Numbered from the stretch's first letter, positions 1 through 14,213 are shown. The stretch: 22,366 nt of DNA from Priapulus caudatus (GCF_000485595.1 NW_014577651.1:172298-194663), one strand, 5' to 3'. Notes: generated by a model from the sequence alone, not told the origin. A program made the numbers and translations.

Positions 1-59
1 ACATTTTATATTGTATTTGTTTAATTTGAAGATGTATGTCATGTATGTTAGGATAATTT

Positions 60-530
60 CATGTTTCCCATCGGGTTCCTTGACATAGAAAATTAAAAAC
101 AGGTACAGATACCTAGATCCTGGTAATCGTGGCACGTATAGCCATTTTATGGCAAAGAAATGCGTTTGTGGCAGCCATTTTGGATTAAATTTTTTTGGCG
201 GGAAGATATGATAGATCACAATGTGTTCTATATCCGTTCCATGGGGTTCATTGACCTCAAAAACATATGTATAAAGAACAAGATCATGGTACTTGGTGCA
301 CTTACAGCTGATTTATGGGCAAAACTGTGTTTTGTGGTGGCCATTTTGAATTTTCAACTTTTTGGCGGGAAGATATATTTTATGATATTTGACAAGAGTT
401 TTATTGCATTCTTTGACTTCAAAAACATAGGTATAGATGCCAAGATCATCGTAATCGGGGCACTTACAGCTGATTTATGGGCAAAAACATGTTTTCTGGT
501 GGCCATTTTTGATTTTTTGGAGGGAACCGT
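60..530. repeat. ~165-bp tandem repeat, about 2.8 units (intron 12)
   Basis: Three diverged copies of TTCMTTGAC...AAAAACA(T/G).GTA, ...CACTTACAGCTGATTTATGG, TGGTGGCCATTTT, then TTTTTGGCGGGAAGATAT. Unit starts are near 76, 248 and 409. The open frame running through it on the + strand follows from the repeat and shows internal duplication; I do not treat it as a gene. The segment 531-721 shows nothing recognised. Confidence 0.85.
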
Positions 531-721
531 TGGAGTAACAATCGTGTTTCCCGCAATTTTTGAAATCAGCATACTCAAAACCCGCCTAGAGCAAATTTTC
601 ATGCTTCTTTCCAGAAGTGCACACTTTAAGTAAAAAATGTCACATATCCGCCCCACTATAGACAAGAGCATAAAGGCAGAGATATGGACAGGTACAATCA
701 TAGCTCAACTTTCAATTATAC

Positions 722-812
722 CATTGCATGTTTCAGATGTTTTACTTCATCCTCTGATGCCCTGTATGAGTCTAATGCCTCCTGAACTGCCTCTGCTACA
801 GCTGGAAATGGA
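722..812 (-). CDS. SCFD1: SCFD1 exon 12 (residues 320-350)
   Basis: Acceptor GTTCCTTTTTAG, donor GTATAA. Encodes [17 protein letters not shown] then [14 protein letters not shown], against human SPFPEVAESVQQELESY and RAQEDEVKRLKSIM. It lies 7.8 kb from exon 11, but phase (AG/T serine) and homology fix it. It ends in phase 0. No further exon was seen at 1-721. Confidence 0.97.
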
Positions 813-3800
813 CTAAAAAGGAACACCTCATCGAATTACCACTATAACACTGTAGCATTTGCGGTGCTGCCACTCAGGATATTACAACAAGTGCCGCGGA
901 GCGACAGCGCTCATCTAACGTCTACTGCGGTGACTCTGTGGTGGAGTGGTGGGATTCTAGTAAACCCTGTTAGTCCCAAATGTGATCACATACACGCCGA
1001 AACAGTGGAATGCACAGGGATGGTATCAGGAACCTTCTCAAAGGAATGTTCATGGGGATCGTTATGAAAGTTGCCACGAGATGGCGCGTACGTTTAAGTG
1101 TCTTCAGATTAAAGGAATAGTAGGTCCATCAATTATACAAAGTTGACGAATGCTACAGTAACTGGCACCTTGTGTAGTTAATAAGTACATTACCTTATAG
1201 CCAAACGCGTATTAGTTTGTCCAATATCACTGCTGGTTACAAAGAAATGTCTAATTGAAATCCGTAAATTTGGTAATCTGGCGCCAACGCTAAATTGCTT
1301 GCCAACCAAATAAGCCTCGATTTCGGTTCGGTGACGTCACATGTTGCTACAGGATGTTGAGCAGCGAATTGTTTGTCCCGGGTAAATTGTATGCCTAGTG
1401 ACGGCAGTCGTAATCAGTATCGAGGCACAAGTAAATACCCTTGGTTGCTAATGAATGGGTACCCACATGTCTTCAATTTCGGACACAGGTGTATTCGTTT
1501 GACCAATATACGTAAATACGCATAGTGCCGTCTGCTTCCCATGTTTAGTCTGTGGCCGTGGTTAGTTCGCGATCCCCACATAGTGTTGGCCCCCAACATG
1601 CACAGCCTACTTCATTATCACAAGCGTCCGTGATTAGTACGTGTAGTCCACGTTCATTACAATCAGAGCTAGCGTGGGGCCTACTGTTACGTATACAGTT
1701 ACGGCACTGTACTATCAGGATGGTACTATCGCTAGCGTGCAAGCTGAGCGGCAGCGTGCCAGCAGCAAGAGCTTGCAATAGCTGGAGATGATCTCCCAGT
1801 GCACAGAGATACTGCCTGAACGTAATATACACGGACGCTCGTGATAAGGTAAAATGACAAGGTAAGGATATAACGTTTTATCGGGGCTGTCCGTTTATAG
1901 TCCGTGGGTGTTCGTCAGTTTTCGTCCGTGTGTTCTGCACCATTTACGTGTTTCCCATTTCATAGTGTAATGAACTTGATGTACGCAGGCTCGTACGATT
2001 CATCAAATTGGGTTCTAATATCCTTTTCACATATTATATGTTGCTTGTAATCTAAAGATCTTCGTATATTCATTTATTCCCAAGAGTAAAACCATAACGT
2101 ACGGAATGCGCACTCAGACCACAAGGATCGAAATCACTGACGGCTTGAGCATACGTGTGAAAATGTACGGTGCACTATAATCTGTATGACACCGCTTCGC
2201 CGGTTACAGCTGGTCATAGCCGGTATAGCGGGTTGAAACTGTCAACAACGGATTTATTTGACCGCGGATTTCAATTGGACATTTCTTAGTAACTAGCAGT
2301 GATATTGGACAAACTAATATGCGTTTGGCTATAAGGTAATGTACTTATTAACTACACAAGGTGCCAGTTACTGTAGCATTCGTCAACTTTGCATAATCGA
2401 TGGACCTACTATTCCTTTAAAGATTGAAGCTCCCATCGTACGTAGTAGCAACAACTTTGCAAGACAGAAAGGTAAGCACTCATCCATTTACTACGCAAGC
2501 CTACAGGCTGCAATAAAGAGCTGCCACCTGTAACCAATTAACGCAGGCAAAAATACACAGTACCACCACCACATGCACTGGCAGTGGCCACTGCAGTGGC
2601 ATACGTTACATGTAACATACTGACAGTACAGAAGCATAGAAATTATACGATTTAAGGAGCATTAAACCTTCTTCAACCAAATTTAGCTTTGAAATTTCAC
2701 TTGGACATTGTAGCCTCATACATCCAGGCATGTATAGATTCTGCTAGCAAACCCGCAGGTCAAATTTCTTCTAACAGACAGTAAACAGTCCATGTTTAAA
2801 CCTCTCTGCAGGCGTCAAAAGGTTATCCGACACTGTACTCTTCGCATGTCAGCAGAAGGTACATTTCATGCGTCTTTCAATAAAGCCACTAAAAAATGCT
2901 AGGTCACTGCTGAAACAAAAAAGTTTTCAATCGCTCCGTCAGACCATGTCCTCAGAAAATGTCTAAAATCTTCCTGTGCCCATTGACCTTTGACCTGCTG
3001 ACCTCCAATTTCAGCACAGTGATGGCTTTTCCTACCATGATGCTATACACCGACTATCACGAGCCTAGGTCGGAGCCGTTTAGATTTGCTGCCGAATTTG
3101 CATTTCCTCCCTATACCTTAAGGTAAGGAGGAATGTTCCTTCTTTTACACCTCTTGACCTTTGACTTTTGACCCCAGCTTCGACATCCCAACTCGTTTTG
3201 ACGATCCCCCCGACGTCCCGAATATCGTGACCATACGTCGAGCGCGTTAAGATTTGTGCCAACTGTTGACGCCACGGACGCACGCACGCACGCACGGACG
3301 GACGATCGTGCGATTCTACAAGCTGCATGTGACTTCGTCAGATGAGCTAAAAAAAAGTATAAAATCTCTCCAGAAAAAAGTATCAAAATTGTCTAAAATA
3401 AGTATTAAAAAAGTATAAATTTGTATCAACCCTACCATGATTTATAGTCACTTGTTACCCTATTATCTATACCTTATTATCGAATACATTATAGCCTATG
3501 ACATAATGTGCAGCATGTAAACAAGCTTCAGGAACGATGCGTGCAATGTCTTGAGGAGTTGTCTCTCGAACCCTCAGTTTGGAATATGCAATGCAGTTCC
3601 TTGGCCAGAAAGGTCTGTGAGGCAGTAAATTTGTTTGTGGTGTTTGTGTTTCAAGGTCCTAGCAACGCAAGGAGTGCCTGTCCTGGGTGAGCTAGGAGGT
3701 GCGGGGGCATGCCCCCCCCCCGGAAATTTTTGAAAAAATGGTGCAATTTGGTGCATTCTAAGCTATTCTGGACACATTGTATGAGACTCTTGAATCTTTT

Positions 3801-6800
3801 TTTCAAATTGCCAAAAGTTTTGCTCAGCGAGGCGTTTTTTGACAAATTTCAGTGTGGCGGCTGAGAATTCTGAGAGCGAGGCGGCCCGCCTCGCTTTGTG
3901 TCAATGCGGGAAACACTGCAATGCTCTGTCATTTGGTAACTGGCAGCAGAGAGCTGAGAGCAAAAACACTCCACTGAACAGAGCAAACCATCACTTCTGC
4001 AACAAGACTATCAAAGCACATCTTTAATCATCAAATATAGTGTACATAAATGTAAGTCCGAAGAGTTTTGACCATCTTTGGCAAAAAAAAGTATTGAAAA
4101 CTATTTATGCATGAAAAAAATATGAAAAAAGTATAAAAATTTATTTTCTGAAAAAAAGTATACTTTAAAGGCCTCCTTTAGTGATGAAAAATAGTTACAT
4201 ATATCAAATTAACTATGTTTTGTACAACTACTAAGAAATTTACAGTTAATGGTTTTCGGGTGTATGAGAAAAAAGCATTTTTTGATGAACACAATGTTAA
4301 GATTTGCGGGAACGCAAAAGCGCCACACTACTTTGGCGCATGACGTGGTGTGACGTCAGGCTAGGCACTAGCTCTCGCTTGTTTACTGTTGCCAAGCGTG
4401 TACAATGGAGCCTGTACAATGTACAATGTGAACACCGATTCAGAGTCGTCTCTAGACTAATATCAGTTTCGTACGATACGGATGAGCAGTCAATCAGATT
4501 GATAAGATGAAAATGAAGTAGCATAGACAATGAAGTTAAACATGTTGAAGATAGTTGTATTTCAGCTGGCCGTACAGTTTTGAACCGTGGCCAACGATTA
4601 CGCTAGCCCGACCAGGTGTGCGACGGATTGTTTATACAACGGACGGAATGGATATTCTAATCCTCGCAATTACCGTTTTGGAGCTACGATTACCCTGGCA
4701 TGATTTAAGCAACCGTGCCAAGGGAAACGTGCGATGCCTTGTTCATGTTCGTTGCAATGTTCAAGGCGCACGTCGAACCAGCAGAAGGAAGACTGCTGAA
4801 TGGTGAGTTTAGCTCAGTATTCATTGTAGGTACTAGGTGTACTATAATCAGGAAGCGTATACTGACATTATTACGCTCCTGACATAATGAAAATGTTTTG
4901 CTTTCGGTACAAGCTTAAATAGGCTGAGCAAGTTTTTCCAACAGATATGGCAACTGTCAGATTTCCCTGTCTACAGTACTGTCTAATTTTCTAAATAGAG
5001 TAGCCTCAGTTCTACAGACTTACCTAGGCCTGAGCTAAAGAAAGCAAAGCTGACAATTAGTCAATAGTAAATGCTTTTAGCGTACCGTAGTGGAAATTAT
5101 GACAGGACTTAATACGTAGATATTGTATGCACATTGATAATAGTAACAATGTATTTCACGTGTAATCGGGATGTTAGTAATTGTATCGTAAAACTCATGT
5201 TACAGTACGAGTATAATAATCAATATTGAGATGTAGTGTGTAACCCTGAGCTGTCAGCTGCTAACGTAAAAACTACCGCGGTCCACGAACAACACAGGAA
5301 GTAGAACCAAAAACCCGTAATTGCGTTAATTTGGTATACACTTGGAGGCAGATTGGCCATGAGCTGAGTAACGGCAGCATATGAATATGAGTTGGAACGA
5401 TTTTATTGTCCTGAGGTATTAATGTGGTTTAATCGTAGCGTAAAAGTCTACAATGATATATGGTATATAGTATACTATATATTATCATGCTCATGATGAT
5501 TAATATGGCCAGTTGGATGATTTAGATGCCCAATATAAGTTACAGCGAGGCTAGCTTTGCTGCTCATGCACTGAGTGCAGGCTTGTGTGCGGCGCTACGC
5601 GGCGGAGAACCTAGCCTGACGTCACAGGCCGTTTTCCCACCTGGTGGCCGGTTTGGCAGAATAAATGATTTTCAACATTCATAGACCCAACATCAAGACG
5701 TGTTTTAAATATCACAGAGGCAACCAAAAAATATACGAATGCTTTCAGTATTTACGTGTTGATACTAGCTTCAAATAATTGTAAAAATTTGACAGTTTAG
5801 AGATATCACTAAAGAAGGCCTTTAAAAAAAGTATAAAGTGGAAGCACTGCATTCGTCAGCTTCCAATTCACCTTTCTATCATATTAATCGATTATGATAC
5901 TAATCTATCTATAAAGAAATGTGCAATCTTATTTCCAAAAAGATTTTACTAAAATATATCAAAGAACGTATTGGAATGAAAATGTCAATGACACCGTAGC
6001 TCACGTTGGGTGTGATAGAAGAGGGAGGGGGATATATAAAGCAAGATTATATATGGGAGAACTCCCATTATATATAATATAGCATATCTCCCATTATATA
6101 CTCTTGATAATGATATATGCATAAGTTTTGATGCGAAAATAAATGTTTCAGATCTGAGTCTGAAATCTAGGTCGACTGGCGTGCCCCAAAATAGGAAATT
6201 CAAATCTTTCCCATAGGAGTAACAACTGTATTCAATTTGAAACATGTGGGTAAAACGGTTCTTGAGTTATCGTTGACCGTAGGCAGACACTGAAATGGAT
6301 AGTAAAATTGCCAAAATCTACCTAATTTGCATAATTTAAAAAAATATCAAAACCCGTGTGATATGTTTTGGGGCCAGTCCTTATTCATTCACATACTAGA
6401 AATGAGCAAAATCCGTTGAACTTGAACTGACTTATGGCCATTTACTTTTTTGCCAAAAAGTGGACGTGGCTCGAAAGTAGGTCGACTGGCGTGCTCCAAG
6501 GACATTCAAACCTCTTCCATAGGCGTAACAACTGCATGCAATTTGAAACATGTGGGTCAAACGGTTCTTGAGTTATTGTTGACCATAGGCAGACACTGAA
6601 ATGCATAGTGAAATTGCCAAAATCTACCTAATTTGCATAATCAGGGTCTCCAACCCTGTGAACTCCAAATGCGGAATGAAATTGATGGACGGGGGGGGCG
6701 AAATTAACCTTGGCTGCCGCAGGCAGGCCCGCGTGCCGTAGGCATGCCAGTGCTAGGGGGGTATGGGGGCATGCCCCCACCATTATTTAAGCCATTTTCC

Positions 6801-9800
6801 TGCAATCTGAGGCATACTGTGGGCAATATTCTCATGTCTGATGACACTATCTCAACCCTAGACTCAGCCCTACAAGTTAGGATTCAAAACACTTTTCATG
6901 ACTTTTCAGAGAGCGTACACACCTGAGGTTAGGTTACTATAGTAATAATACATGTATTAAAACACAGGTAAGAATTGCAATTTCTCACAATTTCACGTGT
7001 TTTTGTATGTTTGCAACCATACTTTTTGGCTATTTGTAAGTCTGGAAACATTTTCTTGAAGAGTTCATTTGCATGGTCTGCCGCCCTCAAAGGCACATTG
7101 TGTTCAATTAAATAATACGTAAATCTCACTTCTGCGTCAAGACAGGCAATTCTCTATCTGCTGCAAAGAAGCTTGATATATTGGGTGTAGATTCCACAGC
7201 ACCCGCATAGCACTTATGCTTTTGAGAGACTATATGCCTCTGGCAGTCACTCCTTCCTCCGTGCCCAACTTGAAAGTCTGTCTTGCATACCATGCAATGG
7301 CCATGATTAACACTGAGTTTTGACTTCACAAGTACAGGCCACATCTGTGTATATTCGTTCCTGAATTTCTGTAAAAGTCTGGTTTTTTGGATGGCAATGG
7401 CAATTGGACGCCATTCTCCCCACGTGTTAATCTGATTAGCAGACAAACTACGCGACACCTTGCAGACAGCAGCAGTGCTCAATTTTAACAGTCGTCCGGT
7501 CGTCCGTGACGGCTGGATTTTCTCTCGGGCAACTACAAATTGCTTCCGTGGTTGTCCGGTGTCCAACCTCTAAATTAATTTTGAATTATTTTTTTTTTAA
7601 GTTGTTAATTTTCAATTTTTGCTCATCTGTGACTTGACACAGTGTTAATGTAAATGTTATGAAATAAATTTCATGCAAGTTTTAATTACTATTATTATAC
7701 GTCATTGATCCCAGCATCATTTACCACATTACCAATATTTTATTCTCTTCATATAATGAGTGAAACAATGCGAATGGCCATGTCTGCTGTCACTGCAATA
7801 CGTACAAAATGTACATGATTAGGCCTTTTGCTGCATCTCCACTGCACCAGCGCGTGGCCAGTGCCAGGCACCGGCTGAAAAAAAAACAATGTGTCCAAGC
7901 GAACAATGCGAACAATCAGTGCAAATTTTATACAGTGCAACTGAAATAAGGAATATAACCTTGCTGCTGCGGAATGCGGAAATTAAGCCTAGAAATCGTA
8001 ATGATTCCGCAGAATGCGGAATGGTTGGAGACCCTGCATAATAATAAAAAAAAATAAAAACCTCTGTGATATGATTTGGGGCCAGTCCTCATTCATTCAC
8101 ATACCAGAAATGAGCAAAACCCATTGAACCTGAACTGACTTGTGCCCATTTCCATTTTTGCCAAAAAGTGGACGTGGCTCGAATGTAGGTCAACTGGCGT
8201 GCTCCAAAATAGGACGTTTAAACCTCTCTCATAGGAGTAACAACTATATGCAATTTGAAACATGTGGGTCAAACGGTTCTTGAGTTATCGTTGACCATAG
8301 CCAAATGTTGACGGACGGACGTACACCCCATAGCAATAGCTCATCTTGACGATGTCAAGGCGAGCTAAAAATTCCGGGAATCACATAAAAAAAACTGTTC
8401 AGTCTGGTTTCATATGTGTAATTGGTGGTGGTGGTGGGGGGAGCTGGTCAAAAACAAAAACCAAGACAATTTAATAAGACCGCAGTGAGAGACCACTATA
8501 TAAATACTCTATTAGTCTAAGTGCACTGTAAACTATAATAAGCAATATAAGCATCCACGGTAACCCTTACAAATCAGTGTTTGAATTTCACCTCTACTCA
8601 GGAGTAATACAAAATAAGCAATGGTTTTACCTTGCTTTCTGGGCAGCCCAGAACTTATCATGCTGGCCAAGATCATATATTTTCTTTTTGCGATTGGTCT
8701 TAGCCCCTGCATGCCCACTGGGGGTTGCTGCTCCTTCCTCCACAGTGATTCGATTTAACTGCAGGTCCTTTAGGAAAAGTCAAGTCATCTTCATTCACAT
8801 TTGGCCTAGGAGAACATTACATCCAGCAAAGACTACACTAAAATTACACCATACTCGGTACTTCTTGTGTGCACTCACAGGTTACTGGTAAATATTACCA
8901 ACTTATTTAGCAGGATGTGCACCAGCACTAATAGTGAGGTATTGCTCACCAACACATCATGACCCAGAGCTTGGTAAGTCCATGTATGATGCAGCATTGT
9001 TGCCAGGTCCAGATTTCTATCCAAGATCACCAAGAGTGGGCGTTGGAAGCTACAATAGAAAATAATGAGGCATCACTATCAATGACCAACTTTACAATTG
9101 AAATTTAAAATGATTCTCTAGATAGATAGTTGGTAGCATTCGCTACAGAATTAACTTATTATAGTAATTGAATCTTTTATTAAATATTTAATATCTGTGT
9201 TATACTATGAGTACTGAAACTGTCAATGGTAACAACTAGTAACAGCTACAATGAGAAGGAATCAGGGCAATATGATGCTCCCACCTGAACTGCCCTGACT
9301 GTAAACTCTCAGCAGCAAACAAGCTACTCCTTGCATCTCTAAGATTCTCTCGTAATTTCTTATCCAGTTTCTGGTGGAAGTCAAAAACTATGATAACATA
9401 ATATGCCACATATTTATCAGATACGTTTTAAATTTAAAGCAGGGGGGTCATGCCCAACCTGTTGTCCATACACAATAAATATATGCAGAAATACATTACT
9501 TTCTAATTTTTATCATTGTTAACATGTGATGTTTAACTACACATAATATATTATTTCGACTATAACATACTTAATCCATTCTTCCTATCAAGTGTAGTCT
9601 GGAGAATTACTACTAGTCTTTATATCAATTATATCATAAAATAGTTGAAATACCTCTGCAACCATTTCTGCAGCATTCCCTCTTGGACAACGTATCACCG
9701 GAACATTTCCTGCACAATACGTTATTGTCAGATATTTAATTAAGTACAAATATCTGTCTATTTATTCATATGTGCACCATGCACACACCTATCCATCTGT

Positions 9801-12800
9801 CCAGACCTATCATAATCATACAATTGCAAATATTTGTATGTAACTAGTGAACTTGTGTTTGAGGCTTCAAAGAATGCTGCATAGTTGCCTAATGTGAAGG
9901 CAGCAATTGCTCATCAAATGTTGCCCATCTGGCCCTACATCAACATGTAACACAACTAACTTTCTCACCTAGTGTGACAAACACAGAGAATAGACTGTCA
10001 ACAATCATATCCATTATCTGCTCCATTTCCGTGTCCTTTACGTCACCTCTGTTAATCGCTGAAAAAAAGATAACAAAACGTGAATGATGCATCAGACTAA
10101 AGTCCAATCTAGATTTTCACACTTTAGACAATGTTAGAACTGATCTGAACAAGTATTTCTCACATTGACACAAAAACCGCAATGTACACTAGGGTTAATA
10201 TTAGACACAGATTATAGATAACTAATGCAATAGTATCGGTATGATGACAGGTTAACCAGCCCTGGTACAAATAAGGAGAAAAAAAGAGATGGTTCACAGG
10301 ACCATCTAGTTTGAAATTTAGATGGTCCTCCTAAATTTCAAATTGTTCTCTAAAAGTAATGCGGCGTGCAAGCGTAAGAATAAGATTTTACAAGGTGATG
10401 AAATGGCTTAATTATTCACCTACAACAGTGTTAGAGCTTTAAAATAAAAACCTCTCCCCGAACTGGGCGAGTGAGTCAATAAGTTAACTTGCCCAAACTC
10501 GCCCAAATTTTAAAACAAAAATGCTTGTCAAACAATAGTGAACAAATAGACTATGGGGATGGGTTCAGGAAGGGGTCCCTGATTAGCCGGGGTCCGGGGG
10601 CCCTCCCCCGGAATAAAAAAAAACACCTCTTAGATGCAATTTTCTGCACTCTGAGGCAGCATTTTTAAACAATCTTCATCACAAAAATCTCACTTTTGAG
10701 TTGAGTATTTTAATCTTTGGGGACACCAAAAGAGAAACATTCTCTTAAAAAAAGAGAAACATAAACTTCAAATTGCTGAGGGTTGAACTGCTCAGTCTCT
10801 GCCAAGTTGTGCAAGTACAATGCTAAGGCAAAGTAATGTGGTTAATAAATTAATCTATCTGCCAACTGAATTAACACAGGCCTCGACACTTAATTATTTT
10901 CAGATCTGTACAAAATTTACTTGCAATCTATGAGCCGTTAAGGTCCTCTTTTGGTTCAGTGCATATCATATTACCAGGAGTGTATAATATAGAGATCTAT
11001 ATTATATAAATAGATAGATAGATAGGTATAGATATATATATATATAGATAGATAGATAGATCTATATATTATATATAGATATATATCGATATTATACACT
11101 CCTGATATTACAATATATACATGGAAAATCGTAATGAAATTCACGTTTATTTTTGCGGGCCGGCACGCTTATTGTGTGTCATTCCCGATTGCAGCTTTTT
11201 CCTCAATTCCAGGAAAGAATTTTGATGTCGTCCTCTGCTCCCAGCGGTGCCCACCCCCTGTAATGAACATGCCCCACGCGACTTTTAAACAATCCTGCAC
11301 TCCCCCCACCCGTGCATCAATCAATATGCTGCCCCAGGCACGTATATATATATACAGCCACGCTGTGCTGACTGTCGACGACCTTTCATGATATATAAGT
11401 GAGGATGCCGTGCGATAGCTGCCTTTCACAATCGCTAGAAGTGTTTTTCATCAATGTTTGGATATATAACGTAAGGAACCAACATTTGATTAAAGTTTTA
11501 GACAATAATTTTTACTCGCCAACATGGGCGAGTCAGCTTTAGCTTTTACTCGCCCAATATTATTTTAACTCGACATTGGCGAGCGGGTGAGTACCAAGCT
11601 CGTTCGCTGTACAGTAAATGTATCAAACGATACATCATACAGTAATTGTTTCTTCACTTTAATAGTATATTGGAACGTGGAAACTTCAAAGAAAATTACC
11701 GAAAATGGGACCAAAATATTCAATGCTCCGTCGGACCATTGACTAAAATCTGATGGTCCTCCTGATTATTTGATAGCCCCGGACCATCGGACCATCGCTT
11801 ATTTCGACCCCTGTTAACCTATTGTCAATACTATTACAATACTATTGACATATTGTGTATTATATTGTTATAAGAGTTATCTATTATTACCTACTCTATG
11901 CAAAAATGTTTTGTGTGGGAAAAATATTGGTCCACTCACACACTCAAGCATAGCCAGTAAGATAATTGAGTGGACCATGCATAGATGACTTAGGACCAGT
12001 CTACTAAGTTACAATAATGACTGAACTGTCAGTACTAGTTTTCAGACATTTACGTGTGAAAACATTATTAGCAGTAAATAAACTAAACTGGTTTTTTGAT
12101 GTTGCAAATATAGAAAACCCACTGTTTGTTCAGTGAGCTATCAGAGATTGTTATTCACATTTTACTTTGCCATCAATGCAAGGAAAAACAGTTAATTGAT
12201 AGTTCGATCCATCATTATACTAAAAGTAAAATGTACTAGTTAGCTCTACTCACCATAGTAGGACACAGCATCTCTACCTTGCTGACGTAACAATAATAGA
12301 TCATCTTCTAAACTGATAAAATTCAAATATTGGTCATATACCTGCAATAAATTACAAAGGAGCAATGTATTAACCCATAATGTTTGCACATGGAAAAACA
12401 TTATGTACAACTAAATGCATTCAACAATGTAGTACGGTCAATAAGTGCATATAAATGTGTCAAAACCTGCACCTTTGACAAATGCTTAAATAACCATATT
12501 TGAGACACTGTACCATACTGACTGTAAACATAAACATAAATACTACAATCACCAGATGATATAACATAAAAATATAAAAAAGGATGATCTTTAACACGTT
12601 CAACGTTGCCGGTGTTAACGATGCACCTACCGCCCTGCGCTGGCATTTTCGGGTTTTTACCGCGTATTCATTTGATTTTTTATTTGATTTACCACATTTC
12701 CTTTGCAGGAAAGAGCTCTAACCAAACAGACACATTTACTCTGCATGAGTGTTATCTCACCCTTACACGTTCAAATAGTATGGAAATCGTTCCCCTTCAT

Positions 12801-14182
12801 AATAATATATTGATATGAAAACAGGGCAAAAACGGGCATTTCGTGCATTTTCGTCTCAAATGCCACCGCACCGGTGGATTTTCGCGAGTTTGTTATGATA
12901 TCATTCAACAGTATACTTTTTTTCCGGTAAGAAATGTGACAACGCTTAAGCATGTGTGGGGTATGAACCTGGTTTTGTGTTTCTACATGCAAAAATACCT
13001 CTAAATTTTATATACTACACAGTTATTACATTATATACCGTTAGGAAAACGGTAAACAAACCTTGTTTCGATCTTCGCCTTCTAGTTTACCTTCTAGTTT
13101 TAGGAATTTACCTTGAGTCTCAAAACTCATAATTTCACGTTCAAATCAACTGTAAAGCAATATATTCTTTAGTTCATGTAAGACTGGGGTAATATAGACT
13201 GTCCCTGTTTAATTTCTAGGTAGGTAGTGCCTGCCATCTGTTGGAAATCAGAGTAACAAAAACCAATAATCTATCCACGAGCTGACTCGTGGATCGGCGG
13301 GGATGCGTTTTGATTGTTCCCACGAGCTGACTCGTGGATCTGCGGGGAACGTGTTAAAGAGAATAGTATAGCCATATAATCAGAAGTCTATCAATATTGA
13401 TAGACTCCTGATATAATAGCAGCTGAGCACAGTTAGGCAAAAGGCATGGCACAGGAAAGTTTAACATGAGTATACTTTGGAAATGTTAGCCACTGCATTT
13501 GATTGCAGCACACCGCCGGCTAATTCCTCCAGCCTTTGTCGCGAGATCGCTGATATGAAATTCAAGTAGAATGACTCATATAATTGGTCCTGGCAATCCT
13601 GCAGAAAACAGACATGTTTTTAACCTATGAGGATCTCAACGTGTTTCATCAACTATAGCACAGGTATAGTGTGTATGTGCATTCGATGGCCATAAGGAAA
13701 CACCATTGGGGTTTTAAGAGTTGTGAACAAGACTGCAAATCTCAGGACATTAACCTATTAGATATGACCGACTAATAGGTAACTTTACAAAAAAAAATCA
13801 CTTGCAAATAAGAACATATTCATTATTTATGCTCTTGATTGCATGCATGCATAACCACCCCGCCCAAACAAACATGCATGGCATACCTGACATATTCTAT
13901 GTATGTTCTCTTCTGTGGGCATAACAAAATATATGGCTGGAACGTCAGGTACAGAGTCACGATCAGAGTGTAGAAGTCTGTGGTAAATAGATAACTACTT
14001 AGACATAGCACAATGGTGTGAGATATGCACTGCCGCATGAAGGTTTCGTGCTCATGCATACCTCAGTGACACTCGGTTTAGTGCCTTTCTACATGCTGCA
14101 GAAAAAAAGCAATTATAGCATAAATATTAAATGCAACATCATGATTTATGATTTTCTCTACTTCAATACTTGTATTTTATCA

Positions 14183-14213
<31 letters not shown>

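Larger units (their letters stand above)
6171..8188. repeat. Tandem ~308-bp repeat, units 1 and 2 (unit 2 split by a transposon)
   Basis: Unit 1 is 6171-6480 and unit 2 6481-8188, both starting GTCGACTGGCGTGC and sharing GTAACAACT, AACATGTGGGT, CGGTTCTTGAGTTAT, CCTAATTTGCATAAT and GGGGCCAGTCC. Subtracting the transposon and its duplication leaves about 307 bp for unit 2. No coding potential. Confidence 0.9.

Noticed and set aside
160-633. 157-codon ORF over the left tandem repeat
   Set aside because: It runs through diverged ~165-bp units and repeats itself internally; another long frame lies antisense to it.
4555-4806. 83-codon ORF ending at a donor-like GTGAGT inside the TTAA element
   Set aside because: No recognisable family, no partner exon found; kept only as a note on the element.
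7749-7940. 63-codon minus ORF near the hAT right end
   Set aside because: Lies upstream of the transposase fragment in subterminal sequence and resembles no transposase region.
8577-8891. 104-codon + strand ORF over SCFD1 exon 11
   Set aside because: It is the antisense shadow of a true minus-strand exon with matching splice sites and homology.
11134-11429. ORFs on both strands inside the intron 6 element
   Set aside because: Overlapping on opposite strands, no recognisable domain and no splice support.
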